A stretch of 64,000 nt of DNA from Oxyruncus cristatus (GCA_013399855.1 VXAY01004946.1:291606-355605); one strand, 5' to 3'; numbered from the stretch's first letter, positions 24,601-34,885 are shown. Numbers and translations are program-made. Notes: generated by a model from the sequence alone, not told the origin.

Positions 24601-27600
24601 GAACCCTTAGAGTAGAAGGCTGGAATAAAAAACCAGCCTCGACTCTTGGTTGCTAGCCTACCTCACTGGAAAAGAGAAGCCTCACTGCCATAGATTCCCT
24701 GCCAAGAGGTCACAGAGCTGTCTGCAAGTACTTGCTGAACTCAGGGCCAACTGTGAGGCACCAGGAGGGGGTTAAAGAATGCATACCTGTTTCTCTCTCG
24801 GGTCTGAACATGTGATAATTTTTGCTGTCACTGCTAGAGGAAAAATATTCAGTCACAGCCTGAAGCAATGGTAATGGATCAAGGAGCCAAAAGACAGACA
24901 GATAGATTACAGGAGCAGTTCAGATGAAAGGATTTTGATGCAATACAGTAACAGGAGGGATGCCGGGCAATGCAGTGGAGTGTGGCACCTGTGTCTGTAC
25001 TGTGGCGGAGGGTACAGAAGCAGGATTATTAATCTTGTTTTATAATTGGAACCGATAATCAAGTAGGAAAAAAGCCTAATTAAAATAATGCAGTAAGTCA
25101 AAGAAATTGCTTGGCTGCCATATGCTGTACAGGTGTGTTTTAACTGATTATCATTCTCTTAAGCAATTTATTGGAAAATTGGATATCAGTTAACAGCCTT
25201 ATGTAGAAATGACATGAGGACTGCGTGTCTGGGGCTGGGGGCAGTTTGAACTGATAATCAGATTAAATTACATTAACTTGAATGCTGACTGGTTACACTA
25301 TAGTTATTTGTTTGGAGTTTTTTGCAGGGAGGGAGCTGTGACATTTTTATTGGTATCTCCATTTTACTCCCTGAAATGACCTTCAGTACTGATTTTAGTT
25401 TTGTCTTGACTTTATTGCTCAGGAAGTTTTATTTTTAGTTAATCCTTACCTTCTTGGAAGGAACAACAATGAATAAACCTCATTACTTCTCATGAAGTGA
25501 AGACTCCACAGCACAGGGTTTCTTAGCTTCAGTACTGTTTTCAGAATGCACCACTAGATTTAAATTTCAAAAAGGAAAACAGTTGGAGAGGAGGGGAGGC
25601 CTGAAAAAAAGCATCTCCAGACAAAAACTGCAGTATTTTTTTAAAAAATAACCCTCTTTAATTTTAAATAGTTTTAAATTGAGCTACTTTTTAGTTTAGT
25701 AGTTTCTAGAGCATTTAGAAGCATTCAGTGTTTGCAAAAAACCCCTCTAGATTAATAATAAATTTTGAATTTATTAATAAAGTCTATGTAGTCACGTGAC
25801 TTGGACTGCTCCTCATTCTAAATTCAGCTTAGACAAACCTGAAGTGCATCATCTAGTAAAATAATTTGTATATAAATTGTATATAAATAAGCTAAATTAT
25901 GTGTTTTAATGTTGTTCCTACTTTTGTTGAAAGAGCCATGTTTCATGACTCAGTTGTTTTTCCACAACAATAAACTAAGCTACAATAATATAATAGAATC
26001 TTAACTAAATCTACACCAAAAATCTTAGCCTAATTAAGAGAAAAGTAGAACAATTCTGCTATTCTAATTTTTTTTTTTTNNNNNNNNNNNNNTTTTTTTG
26101 GAATGGCAGTAGTGCTGTTTTCATTCCTGTAATATGGGATGTAGATTTGTGGCATGTTCCCACTCCATCTTTTCCTCCACAAAGTTCTCAAGACACCACC
26201 AGCATTCCCAATTTATTTGAAGAGGTTTGGTTTTTTTCTCTTTGTGTTACATGACTGTAGTCAGTTGAAATTCCATTTAACTGTTTAGGTTCCAGTCTTG
26301 CTGGTATTTCTCTGGATCATTATACCTCACATAGTCTAGAGAATTCAGATGAGATGGTTCCTATGTAAAGAACAAGTGTTAGGATAGGAAGACTTGAGTC
26401 CTGATCTTTTCTTTCAATGGTTGAACCAAACAGTAAATAGTAGTCCTTTTTTTTCCCCCCATAAGATGAATCTCATGTTGCTCTGATTAAAGCTTGAACT
26501 TACTACCTGTTACTAACACTTCTCCCTCAATTTAATGTTATGATGTTCTTTATATTTTCATGAAAAGTTCTCTATTTCTTTCTTCCATTTTTGCCTGTAA
26601 TTTCCTCATAATAATTGAGCTTTGTTATTCAGCACCAAGCAGCTCAAAGAATGTGTAAACACAGAGATCTCTGATTGCTTTTAGGAATAAGGTCTCCTTT
26701 TTTAATTAAGGAAAGAATAACATAGTTTAATTCAGTAATTGCACTACAATTTGAAAATGTTCACCCATGGCTTAATGCAATTGGTGTTGCCTTCTGTGCC
26801 TTTGTTCCTTTGTTCCAGCTTCATAGTTAATGGAAAACCCTAATGAACAGGTGAGAGCTGCACTGAATTTTTACAGATAAGATCTTGTGGTAATTGTTTT
26901 GGAGCCGAGCAGAAGTAAACTGAAAATTCCTTTGAGACATATATGGCAAAAAAAACCCAAGTCAGTGCTTTGAATCATAATCACATATGGCTCAAGTAGG
27001 AAGCAGCTCAGTAACTTCATTGTGTAGCTGAGTGGCTTTTGATGTAAATATATTTTGTTCACAGCTTGAACATCCCAATGTCCATGAAGACTATACATAA
27101 ATCAGCGTCATTTGAGCTTGACACTTTAGGCAATCTTCCACGAGATGCAGAGTGAGAGCTCTGAGAGGTGCTGGCCTGCATCCACTCCCCTTTTGTACTT
27201 TGCTGGGTAGAGTCTGTTTGAAGTGAATAATATATTAACTGCAAAGCCAGCACTTTCTCTGGTATTGCCCAAAGAGCTCACAGAGTTCCTGTTACACCTG
27301 GTTTCCTCCTATTCCTTCTCCTGCTCTGTCTGTACAACTGATGGGAGTCAGAATCTTTCTGTGTAGAGCTCTAAAGTTTCTAAAAGAGGAAAACGTCCCT
27401 ATGTAAAGAATAAAAAACTTAATGGTAGCCAGCTTGCTTTCCTCATCTCCCTTTTCTTCATTAGGATAAATGTCTCCGTGAGGTTCTCCAGACTGAGAAT
27501 TCTCCAACCTATTCTGTTTTAGATGTTAATATAAATAAAAGACAATGAAGAGACCCGTCATGACTCATTTCATTCTCCCCAGATCTTTCAAGAGACTTTT

Positions 27601-30600
27601 TTCAGGACTTCATTGTGAAATCAAATAATCTGTTGTTGTTTGCTTTTTAAGGTAGTTATATGTTACTTAATTGTCAAATAATTCATACATGATATATCAA
27701 TTCATGAAAAAAAAAGTCTGTTTTCATTTTTAAAAAGTGGACTGGGAAGGATATCCCAATGGAACTGTATTTAGGCACTGTTTCTGGTTTACAGGTCCCC
27801 ACATGGAAAGCTTCTTACGAATTCCTTTCAGTTTTCCATAGATGATGCAGAAATCATCTACATTGGAAATAACTTCTCAAAAATCAGATTTTTTTTTAAG
27901 TTTTAGATACCTCATTGTGAAGGGTCTCTTCTGTTGTCTAGGATTCCGTTAAGTTTGTGAAAAATACTGTTAAAAGCAAGAATGCTAAACTACCACTGGT
28001 TGCCTCGCGTACAGAGCGTTTCTCTAGAAGTTCATTTAAAAAACAGCATGCTTGCTATGACATGCTGCCCAGCGTTGCAGGTGGGCAGAGGGTTTTTGAG
28101 GTTATACACTCTACCATAACATGTTATCAAATACATTATGCTCTACATGATCTGAAGAGTCTTTTCTTTGATTTTTATTTCACTTTTTAATTTTTTTCTG
28201 AAGTTTGCAGAGCAGAATCCGGAAAACATGACCATCCCCGCATGATTTACATAATGTAGTTGTATAACTCAGCAGTCTCTCACTGGGAGGAATGGCATTA
28301 GGCAAATGAGGGTTGCACTTTTCTTGCCTAGAGCACAAGAGCAACGTAGGAATTTTCTTCGGAAAATACAGTTCAGATAAAGTAATGACAGGAAGGCTTT
28401 TTTGAGTTTTTCAGGCTAGCTCTACCCCACTTGAGTTTGTCCAGTTTTTCTGAAGATCAGTTCTGCAAGCAAACATCCTCTGTGCCTAATCTGGGAGAGA
28501 AAGTTAGAAAAGATGTGTCCCCCCAATAATTTCTGATCTTGGCTTTAATTTAGGCATAGGCAGACTAATCAATAGCACCCTTTTTCAGTTGATGTTCACC
28601 TGTGCAGAGCTTTGTCTGCTATCTTTCCCTTCTCCTGTGTAGACAGATTTCTTTCACGGTAAGCTAGCATCGGTCCCGCTTGACTGATGCTTCCTTTTAG
28701 TGTGCTGAGTCTTCCAGATTTAAGTGAAATTCAAGCCTCTGCAGTCAGAACCTATACTTTGTAAACAGTGTATGACATACAGAGATATGTATTATATGAA
28801 TATATAAGAGATAGACTTTATGCTGTCTTACTTTTTAGTTCTCTCTTCATTGAGCCTAGAAAACACAGCTGAATATCAGAGATTAAAAGGATATTTGTCT
28901 AAAACTTGCAAAATGTCAACCAGAAATCGCAGAAAGTTGACAATTAATTGTTAGTTAATTCTAAGAATGATCCTTTCTAAACTAAAGCATTTTTTGGAGG
29001 CTGTTTAATAATGTACTAAACATACATTGTTTTCCCAGTATGTCATACTGTATGTGCTTAGACATTTATGTTTGCATGAGTCACACAAATTTGGAGTGCT
29101 GTCAGTTCATTTTCCTTTCTATGTATCCAATCACCTATACTTTTCCGGTGCTTACAGTTTGGTTCTTTTCCTATAATTACACCCACCACTTGAACTGCAG
29201 ACTCCCAATCGTGAAATGAAATAAAATGGGGTGGCTGGTGTCTAAACTAAGTCTGCTGTGGCTCGCTTTGCCCTTCAGAAGGAGGATCCCCAGGTGACTC
29301 TGTGGGACTTTTCACATCTTGTTCTTGATTAAATAACTGCAAGGCCAAATTTTAGTCTCAGCATGCCTGCAGCTCCCTGGGGGGGGGGAATGGAAAGACT
29401 AGTATTTCTGCTCTTCCATTTAAAATGTTAAAAGCTATCAAGAAATGGTTATAACCAAATAACACACAGCTAGACCTCAAGGTTTGATTTTGTTGAAGTC
29501 GGTGGCACCTTTCCAAGAAGATGTTAGAAGTGGTCAGCTTATTTTGTTAAATTAACCACCCTCAAGTGGCCTCATGTTGATCGTTCATTAGTGGCAAGGC
29601 AAAGTGTCTGTCTGCAGTCAGTGGGAGGTCTCTGATGGAACTTAGGAAAATGCACGAATTGACATATATTCTTTTCAAAAGAATTACTTTGTGTTTCAAA
29701 AGAAGACCTCCAAAAATTAATACATCCAAAACTTTGAAGTGTGCTAAAGAGGTAATTCTCTACAAGTGACAGAAAGAGAGTTAGTATTGATACTTTTCAA
29801 CACAGTTATTTCAGAATTGGGTGAAGCACCGTTGTGGTCAAAAAATTCCTGTAGGATTTTGTATGAAGTGCTCTTCATGTACATGGCACTTCGAAGTATC
29901 TGTTCTGCTATTTAAGATGCTGTTATGTAGCTGGTGCATGAAAGTGTTCTTGCTAATAGTATTGCCCTGAAGATAGTTTTCTGCTATAAATCTGTCTTCA
30001 CTAACAGAGTATCTTTAATTACAGAAGAAGCACTTGGCTTCATTAGCAGCTCCAGCCTGCAAGGGATCAGCATAGCATTGGCATCATTGCTGTCTCTTCT
30101 TATTGGCTTTATTTTAGGAGCCATATACTGGAAGGTAAGAAATACTACATTTAATTGTTTACGTAGCGATACTACGTTTCTTAGCAATGGGGGAGCTGGG
30201 AAAAACAGAACCATTCTGCGTTTGAAAACAAGAGACACCTCTTCTGGTTTTCACTGAACTGTGGCATACAGTTGTAAATCTGTGTGTCAAATTCTTGAAT
30301 TCCAATATCAAAGTGCAAATCCTGTCTTAACAGCATGATCGCTGTCTAATTGGAAACTAAAAATATGGGATTCACCCAATTCTCCATTTCTCCCATTGTA
30401 TACTGAGAATCGAACTTTTTTGCTTTTGCCCCTTGTGCCCCTCCACTTCAATAGTAAAATTATGTCAGTAGCAGATGTATGTTAGAGGGCAAAATTTGAC
30501 CTGCATTTTGCAAGCTGACTTTGATATTGAAAATCTGAAGAAAACTGAAACATACAGGAATTGTTTAGGGAGTTACTAAAGAAAGCTTTAGAATATTTAT

Positions 30601-32241
30601 TTTTAATGCATTTTCTTCCTAGAAAACACATACCGAATCCAGACCAGAAAGTGTTGAAACTACACAGTGTCATGACTGTCAAGAGGAAAATGAGATAAGG
30701 TATAGTATTTCACTTGATATTTGTGTATGCAAATGTGATTTTATCTCTGAGAGCTACTTCCTGCTACTCTGTAGCTCTATGACAAATACAAAAAACCCCA
30801 CAAACACAAGGTCTTGCAGCAGAGGTAAAATATGTGCTTAGGGCGTGCCCTTTAAAGGACCTTCTGGTGTAAACATAGAAATTGATACGGAGAATATTTT
30901 TGCTTACAAAATTTTATAAAGAGGACATTACTTTTGCTTTGTCTGTCCTTACTCCCACTGTGAAAAAGGATTGCTGAGACATATAGGGGAAGCAACAAAA
31001 TAAAATGAATGTTATTTACTATGTGGTGTAAAGCTAGGCCGACACTATGGTGTAAAGCTAGGCTGATATTATGGAAATAAATAGAAAGCTGTGTCTTCCT
31101 GGTTGTGTTCCTAAATCCTTTCAAATACTTTTTACATTAACATTTTTTGTGTTCTTTTACTTTTTTTGTATTCCCCAGGGTATTAAGTTTTCCAGGGAGT
31201 TTTTTTATGCTTTTAGAAAGTTAATGAGGATTCATTAAAATCCTAATCACTTCCTACAGTCATCCTGAAACGATTCAAGGCTCTGTTCATAGTTAAACTC
31301 ATACTTAAACATGGCTTTGTCTGACTTTTAAACAGAAAAGGTTCTGCCTAACTCAGCCGATCAAATATACCTTAGAAATAACAATCAAAGACTTTGAAGT
31401 TCCTTGGACATGAACTGGGCAAAGAATTCCATGAAATCCAGAAAAGGATCACATTGGGGATATTCATGCTATAGCATTTTGAGATTATTGTTTAACTTCA
31501 TATTTTATGATGTTTGGTCAGATTTTAACTATGAGGGACTTAAGGAAAGATCTGATGCAGATGGTAGAAGGACACAAACTGTAGTCCTCTCACACTGTGT
31601 GAAATGTCCGGTGCTGCCCGCTGTTGAACGCAGAAATAGACAAAGTTCTGATCTAACAGTCTGGTCACAGGAGCTGAAATTTTCGGTGTTCAGGCTTGCT
31701 AAAATAATAAATCCTGAAAACAAATTTACTTCATGTACAGTATATAGAATGAAAGACTGTATATTCACCAGGTATATTAGTTGCTACGAGTAACTCATTC
31801 TACACCTCATCCTCACAGATATTAAAACCTATGAAATGGAACATACATCTTCCTTTTAACTTCACAGGAAATATAAAACATTGTTTTATAGGAAGAAAAG
31901 AGGAAAAAAATTAGTTAAATGCAGGAGAGGGCCTTAGCAGAAAACTTAGAAAGATTGCATTCTCCATCAGATGTCTTCTTAAATATATAGCATATGTGTT
32001 GGCATATATGGCACAGATGAGTATTACAAATTTCTCCTTCCTGAGAAATTAGGAATATTCATCTACAAATAGGAAGAACTAATAGCAAACATAAATTTTA
32101 ATACTTTGTGTTCCCTTTCATTTTAACTAACTTACAGACCTTTCTATTCTATTGGAATTAAAAGACTAGTATTATAGTAATAAAGCACCTTTTTTTTCCA
32201 GTATGTTGCAGCAAAAAGGAAAGGAACATCTACAAGTGTAG
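6552..32241 (+). CDS. KITLG: KIT ligand / stem cell factor, coding exons 2-9 (5' incomplete)
   Basis: This is the genomic span of the spliced coding sequence; the exons are listed separately. KIT ligand is the cytokine that dimerises the receptor tyrosine kinase KIT and supports melanocytes, germ cells, haematopoietic progenitors and mast cells. Seen here: eight exons join into one open frame of 280 residues, or about 285 with the roughly five residues expected from the absent exon 1. That is close to the 287 I recall for chicken. In precursor numbering, four cysteines fall at about 29, 68, 117 and 167, matching the family's two disulphides (first-third, second-fourth). N-glycosylation sequons lie at about 100, 106, 149, 178 and 200. 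A shedding motif (PPVAASS) lies near 195, a transmembrane helix at about 224-246, and the tail ends in HLQV. No frameshift or internal stop occurs. Identity is near certain; the species is unresolved. Confidence 0.97.
8181..9060 (-). repeat. CR1 LINE fragment with ORF2 reverse transcriptase remnant
   Basis: Reading on the minus strand, the 8726-8908 interval translates to a decayed reverse transcriptase C-terminal part. It has a [19 protein letters not shown] block followed by SQFTDDT, corresponding to the CR1 'GVPQGS' and 'FADDT' motifs; the FADDT Ala is replaced by Thr. Towards 8181 it ends in the CR1 3' tail, seen on the + strand as gaatcctagaatcatt. The join near 8340 skips part of the usual 3' region, so there is an internal deletion. 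The copy is 5'-truncated and the frame is broken: overlapping minus frames carry different pieces. It is a dead retrotransposon. The 9060 boundary is approximate. Confidence 0.88.
11345..11660 (+). repeat. CR1 LINE 3'-end fragment (sense)
   Basis: The + strand translation at 11430-11540 gives [19 protein letters not shown], the conserved C-terminal stretch of CR1 ORF2. It is followed by the CR1 3' UTR ending in 'aaggtcccttccaacccc' and 'attctcagattctctga'. The element is heavily 5'-truncated, as most CR1 copies are. It resembles the copy near 38.5-39.2 kb in family and orientation. Confidence 0.9.
13571..13727 (+). repeat. A-rich (AAAC)n-type simple repeat
   Basis: About 155 bases of A runs broken by single or paired C bases, in an irregular AAAC/AAAAC pattern. 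The overlapping open frames on both strands (Lys/Asn/Gln-rich on +, Phe/Cys/Val-rich on -) are low-complexity artefacts of this repeat. Confidence 0.95.
14985..15044 (+). repeat. Short tandem repeat of TACCTGCACCTT
   Basis: Two adjacent copies of a 12-base unit (tacctgcacctt) occur at 14985-15008, with a third partial copy at 15032-15043, about 115 bases before exon 3. The last copy makes a CACCTG E-box. No function is implied. Confidence 0.7.
15160..15222 (+). CDS. KITLG: KITLG exon 3
   Basis: 21 codons: [20 protein letters not shown] plus Leu. The core [13 protein letters not shown] is one of the most conserved stretches of SCF and forms part of helix A and the loop contacting KIT. The acceptor is ttattgtag and the donor gtatgt; both junctions are phase 0, and the exon length equals that of mammalian exon 3 (63 nt). 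Confidence 0.97.
15223..19735 (+). other. KITLG: KITLG intron 3
   Basis: 4,513 bases, donor gtatgt, acceptor 'tttttcccctgacag', phase 0. I recognise no transposon or RNA gene in it. It is AT-rich with a few short T and A runs near 18.4-18.5 kb. Small open frames near 16.5-18.2 kb look random. Confidence 0.9.
19736..19915 (+). CDS. KITLG: KITLG exon 4: central cytokine fold
   Basis: 60 codons, from [17 protein letters not shown] to [10 protein letters not shown]. It carries the second and third conserved cysteines (in HCW and MACL), which pair with the fourth and first respectively in the family. It also carries N-glycosylation sequons NYS and NLT. The stretch [20 protein letters not shown] spans the region between helices B and C that meets KIT. 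The donor is gtaatc and both junctions are phase 0. A longer open frame running past 19915 is simply read-through into intron 4. Confidence 0.97.
19916..21887 (+). other. KITLG: KITLG intron 4
   Basis: 1,972 bases, donor gtaatc, acceptor 'tttgcactag', phase 0. It contains a small ATCATCATATTAGGATA repeat cluster near 20.2 kb, a GT/G-rich patch at about 20566-20600 and a T run near 20.95 kb. No gene or transposon was recognised. Confidence 0.9.
20191..20262 (+). repeat. Local direct repeat, ATCATCATATTAGG units
   Basis: Two copies of 'atcatcatattagg' (about 20193 and 20221), interleaved with 'ataatcataggataatcat'-like copies, make a locally duplicated AT-rich patch. It probably arose by replication slippage. 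Confidence 0.6.
21888..22050 (+). CDS. KITLG: KITLG exon 5: helix D and fourth cysteine
   Basis: 54 codons plus one base. It starts [20 protein letters not shown] and continues through [17 protein letters not shown] and [14 protein letters not shown]. It holds the fourth conserved cysteine (NDC) and the sequon NST. The motif [14 protein letters not shown] aligns with the family's F-PE-FFR-FN-SI helix. The acceptor is gcactag and the donor gtaaga; it ends in phase 1, so the next codon is split with exon 6 (Asp) or, if exon 6 is skipped, with exon 7 (Glu). Confidence 0.97.
22051..22931 (+). other. KITLG: KITLG intron 5
   Basis: 881 bases, donor gtaaga, acceptor 'ttctatttag', phase 1. It contains a 140-codon open frame (22150-22572) with no recognisable similarity and a small CAGCCCTACA repeat near 22805-22860. 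It looks like ordinary intron. Confidence 0.9.
22932..23027 (+). CDS. KITLG: KITLG exon 6: alternatively spliced shedding-site exon
   Basis: 96 nt, encoding [19 protein letters not shown], then [13 protein letters not shown] and one base of a Lys codon. In mammals this exon carries the main proteolytic site (after VAA) that releases soluble SCF, and skipping it gives the membrane-retained isoform. Here the [12 protein letters not shown] core is intact. The exon is divisible by three and lies between two phase-1 introns, so skipping keeps the frame. The donor is read as 'aaca|gtaagt', giving Asn-Lys-Glu-Ala across the junction as in chicken. The Ser-rich end is two residues shorter than the chicken form I remember. 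A sequon NDS lies within it, and another spans the exon 5/6 junction. Confidence 0.95.
23438..23790 (-). repeat. CR1 LINE 3'-end fragment (antisense)
   Basis: On the + strand it begins with 'atagaatcatagaatcacag', the reverse complement of the CR1 terminal ATTCTATG repeats, then 'ggttggaaaggacctctgag'. The minus-strand translation includes [20 protein letters not shown] and then [20 protein letters not shown], the CR1 ORF2 C-terminal tail. The frame stays open through 23527-23853, so this copy is less decayed than the others, but it is strongly 5'-truncated. The upstream limit (about 23790) is uncertain. Confidence 0.92.
23961..24270 (-). mobile_element. Candidate endogenous retrovirus LTR remnant
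   Basis: Read on the minus strand, a 310-base block starts TGTAAGGAGACAG and ends AAATACA, giving TGTA...TACA inverted ends. It is preceded directly by a purine-rich run (aaaaggggaaat, + strand complement 24271-24282) that could be a polypurine tract. An AATAAA lies about 45 bases before its 3' end (+ strand 24006-24011). These are LTR-like features of an old retroviral copy. No gag, pol or env could be assigned beside it and no matching second LTR was found. Chance is a real alternative. Confidence 0.33.
26080..26092. other. Assembly gap (13 N) in poly-T
   Basis: Thirteen undetermined bases between T runs at about 26068-26079 and 26093-26099. The homopolymer length is probably unresolved. 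It lies within intron 6, far from any splice site. Confidence 0.98.
30025..30134 (+). CDS. KITLG: KITLG exon 7: juxtamembrane and transmembrane segment
   Basis: 110 nt. The two bases completing the Lys codon are followed by 36 codons: [12 protein letters not shown], then a hydrophobic helix from [13 protein letters not shown] through [10 protein letters not shown], ending in Lys as the stop-transfer residue. It anchors the precursor as a type I membrane protein. If exon 6 is skipped, the split codon becomes Glu and the frame continues. The acceptor is ttaattacag and the donor gtaaga; it ends in phase 0. Confidence 0.97.
30135..30622 (+). other. KITLG: KITLG intron 7
   Basis: 488 bases, donor gtaaga, acceptor 'ttttcttcctag', phase 0. 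No distinct feature was recognised. Confidence 0.93.
30623..30699 (+). CDS. KITLG: KITLG exon 8: cytoplasmic tail
   Basis: 25 codons plus two bases: [15 protein letters not shown] then [10 protein letters not shown]. The acidic EENEIS core is shared with mammalian SCF tails, where this part takes part in basolateral sorting. Two cysteines (CHDC) sit in the tail and have no counterpart in the human protein as I remember it. The donor is gtatag, ending in phase 2. Confidence 0.95.
30700..32201 (+). other. KITLG: KITLG intron 8
   Basis: 1,502 bases, donor gtatag, acceptor 'ttttttttccag', phase 2. It holds a perfect-start 24-base tandem duplication near 31.05 kb. A 129-codon open frame at 31404-31793 has no recognisable similarity. 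Confidence 0.92.
31024..31074 (+). repeat. 24-base tandem duplication
   Basis: Two adjacent 24-base units start 'tggtgtaaagctaggc' and differ at a few bases near their ends; a third begins with tgg. This is a minisatellite-scale duplication within intron 8. Confidence 0.85.
32202..32241 (+). CDS. KITLG: KITLG exon 9, coding part and stop
   Basis: One base completing Ser, then [12 protein letters not shown] and TAG. The ISMLQ core is conserved from bird to human, and the C-terminal Val matches the family, where a terminal valine helps export from the ER. The Gly in QKGKE is Glu in the chicken sequence as I remember it. The acceptor is a strong T-rich 'ttttttttccag'. The remaining part of the exon is 3' UTR. 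Confidence 0.96.
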
Positions 32242-34280
32242 CTGTTGCTTTTTTTCCCTCAACACTGTTACTGTTTCATGTACTGGTAAGTTGTTCTGGT
32301 GACAGTCTTACCATAGACTTAATTACTTTCAGCTGTTGCAATTCAGCAGTCCATTTTGGGAAAAAAAAATACATCTTGCTATCAGTAGGCTGCATAAGAT
32401 CTTTGGCAACTAATTTAATTAATCCTGTACCATTAATTTAGATATTTGACTTTTAACTTGAATGCTTCAAAATGAAATGTGCAGGAATTCCAAAATGAAG
32501 GACAGCTACTGCTATTCCTTTTTGGCTCAAGAGCTGATACAGAGAAGCCTTCAGCTGTTGTCCTACAGCTGTTTGAAAGCAATGTGGACTAAAAACACAA
32601 TCTGCTAAAAATAGCAGGTGAGTGGAGGAAAACAGGCCAAGTAGAGCTGAGCTTTTATAAATTATTGCTTAGTCAGCACAGTTGCAGTCTCTGTATCCCC
32701 ATCAGATGCATCATTCTTGCTTTAGTATGCAAGAGTGAACAGCAAAGGCTAGTGAGGTTTTTCAGTCCCGGCTGTTCTCTGCAGAATGGTGTGCTTCTCT
32801 GGCAAGGGGCTTCTCACCCCAGGAACTGTGATGTACTTAACCCATGGCATCTATGAAAGAGTCTGGAAGATTCAGGCAGCACTGAATGGTTCATTTTATA
32901 TCATGAGTGGAAAGAGCAACGTAGGAGTAAACAGGCAATCCAGGTTTTGCAGTTTATCCTGTAGCAGTTACTCTCAGGTGTTTGATGTGACCACGTTAGC
33001 TACAACTTGAGTTTCAGTCTCCTTAACTGCTTTGTTCTGACATCGGCTCAGTGAGAAGGAATATTGTCACTGCATTGGACAAGTCATTCAATTTTTCTGA
33101 ACATGTAAACTCAGTTTGGTATTGACTTGTCCAAGATGACTTCAAAGGAAAGTTTGCTGCCAGAGATTGCCAATACCAAAGTGCACAAACAATACTTCTG
33201 TAAAACCATGAGGGTTGTTTCATCACCTTAGATGACCTCAATGAGCTTTTGCAGGCAAGCGTGTTCTTGACCAGGAAAGTACATCTTATAACACTTTTCT
33301 TTCTGAGTAAAGAAATGTCTATGCAATGTTATTAAATTTATCGACTTCCAAAATTATAAGGAAAAAATGCCTCTGTTATATGTCTGTGAAAAGCTCTACT
33401 GTTTAGTTATATGGAGAGGAAGACTAATCAGCAAAATCAGTTTCTGTTTTTCTCTTCAAGCAGGTAACAGTTCCATGTTCGCTTCATAAATGAAGCAGCT
33501 TTAAGCACATTCGTATTCCTTCTGGAGTGACAGACTGAGTCTGCATCTGTTGTTGCTGCCCGTGACTCCATAGACATGATATAGAAATGAGGACAATTTG
33601 TGTTTGTTACTGTGAAACCAACAGTGAATTGAACAATTACAAGAAGAGTGTGCACTTAGCAGGACTGTCTCGTATGTGAATATCTACGTTGTGTGACATT
33701 TGAGGATTTCTAATTGCATTAATACTTTCATCTGGCTCTGGCAAAGAAAGTATGTCCTGAACAAAAAGCATCTTTCAAATGCCTCCAACTATGTGTAATA
33801 ATTGCAAGTCATAAATACCTTTCCATCCTTAATTTAAATTTTGTGTCCTCTACCTTACATTGATGTCTTCAGATGGAAGTCTCTGAACTGAAAGAAAATG
33901 CAGAAATGGATACAGATAATATACTCTTCAATGTTGTATATAAAACTTGAAAGTAAAGTCATGCCATGAACTAGAGTTCTAGACTTTTACTTATAAGGAG
34001 CTGTGTTTATGCCTGGCAAAGGCCATGTGTACAGCAACATGTGGTCTCTGTCGGGTGCCAGGTGGCTGGTTGCCCACCCCAGAAAGCCTCAAGAATTTAT
34101 CGGCGTTGGTGGTCTCTGTTCAGGAGAAGCAAGTACTGGATGAAGACGAAGTAAACAGGAGGTGAATGTACCTCACAGAGCTTCGAAGCATTCAGAGTAG
34201 CTGCTGGGTGTGTGAACACTGGTGAAATTTCCAGGCATGCTAAGGGAAAGTAAAGAGTCTGAATTGCGTTCAAACATCAG

Positions 34281-34286
34281 AATAAA
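34281..34286 (+). promoter_or_regulatory. KITLG: Possible proximal polyadenylation signal AATAAA
   Basis: A canonical hexamer about 2.0 kb after the stop codon, inside the inferred 3' UTR. A GT-containing stretch lies 20-40 bases downstream ('gaaatgtgttttaaattctg'). Whether it is used is unknown. Confidence 0.35.
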
Positions 34287-34810
34287 GACAAACCCTTGAA
34301 ATGTGTTTTAAATTCTGACGATGTATGCCATTGATACTTTGTCTTTAAATGTCTAGCATAGGAAATCTGAAAGATACTGAGAGTGTATTTAGCTTTTACT
34401 TACATCAGCTATAATTAATGTTTGCATTGTGTTTTAAGTGATAACTAAGTTTTAATATCCTGGCATTCTCCAATCTTGAAGGTTAATTCTTTTGAAACAA
34501 AAGAAAGGCTTTGTTTCCCACTTGTCTTCTGCATCTGTTGCTGTTATAGCATCAATGGAATATGTACAGGACTGATGTACAGACATGTATTTTCAAGTAA
34601 ATCCTAAAAATACCATGGTAAAAGTTACAAGTGTAGTTGTGCATCTTTTCATCTTGGCTCTTTCCAGATATTGGCTGCGATTATTTATCGGTATTAAGGG
34701 GTTTTACTCCTGAAAGGTAAGTGGTAAAGGCTCACTTCAGATGACAAACTGTCATCTGTCATCAAATTGACCAGGTCAGCAAGAGTTTTAGTTAAAGCCA
34801 CTTACGAACT

Positions 34811-34885
34811 TAAAAAAAAAAAACCAAAAAACCAAACAAAAAACCCCCAAACAAACAAACAAACAAAAAACAAACACCAAAACCC
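34811..34885 (+). repeat. A-rich (AAAC)n simple repeat in the 3' UTR
   Basis: A run of A interrupted by C in AAAC/AAAAC units, about 75 bases, similar in type to the repeat in intron 2. Confidence 0.93.

Larger units (their letters stand above)
23028..30024 (+). other. KITLG: KITLG intron 6
   Basis: 6,997 bases, donor gtaagt, acceptor 'tctttaattacag', phase 1. It contains an antisense CR1 tail, a candidate LTR remnant, a GATAATC motif cluster near 25.05-25.26 kb, an AT palindrome near 25.75 kb and an N gap near 26.08 kb. The rest, 26.1-30.0 kb, shows no gene or repeat that I recognise, apart from a G run near 29.38 kb. Confidence 0.92.

Noticed and set aside
24400..24900. Second LTR or proviral gene next to the candidate LTR
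   Set aside because: An AATAAA at about 24624 and a few motifs looked suggestive, but there are no matching ends to the 310-base block and no retroviral protein similarity I could defend.
29934..30257. 107-codon open frame as a separate gene
   Set aside because: It is KITLG exon 7 extended into both flanking introns; the true borders are the AG at 30024 and the GT at 30135.
33160..33190. Possible microRNA target (ACCAAAG) in the KITLG 3' UTR
   Set aside because: A 7-base match is expected by chance several times in a UTR of this length; conservation cannot be judged here.
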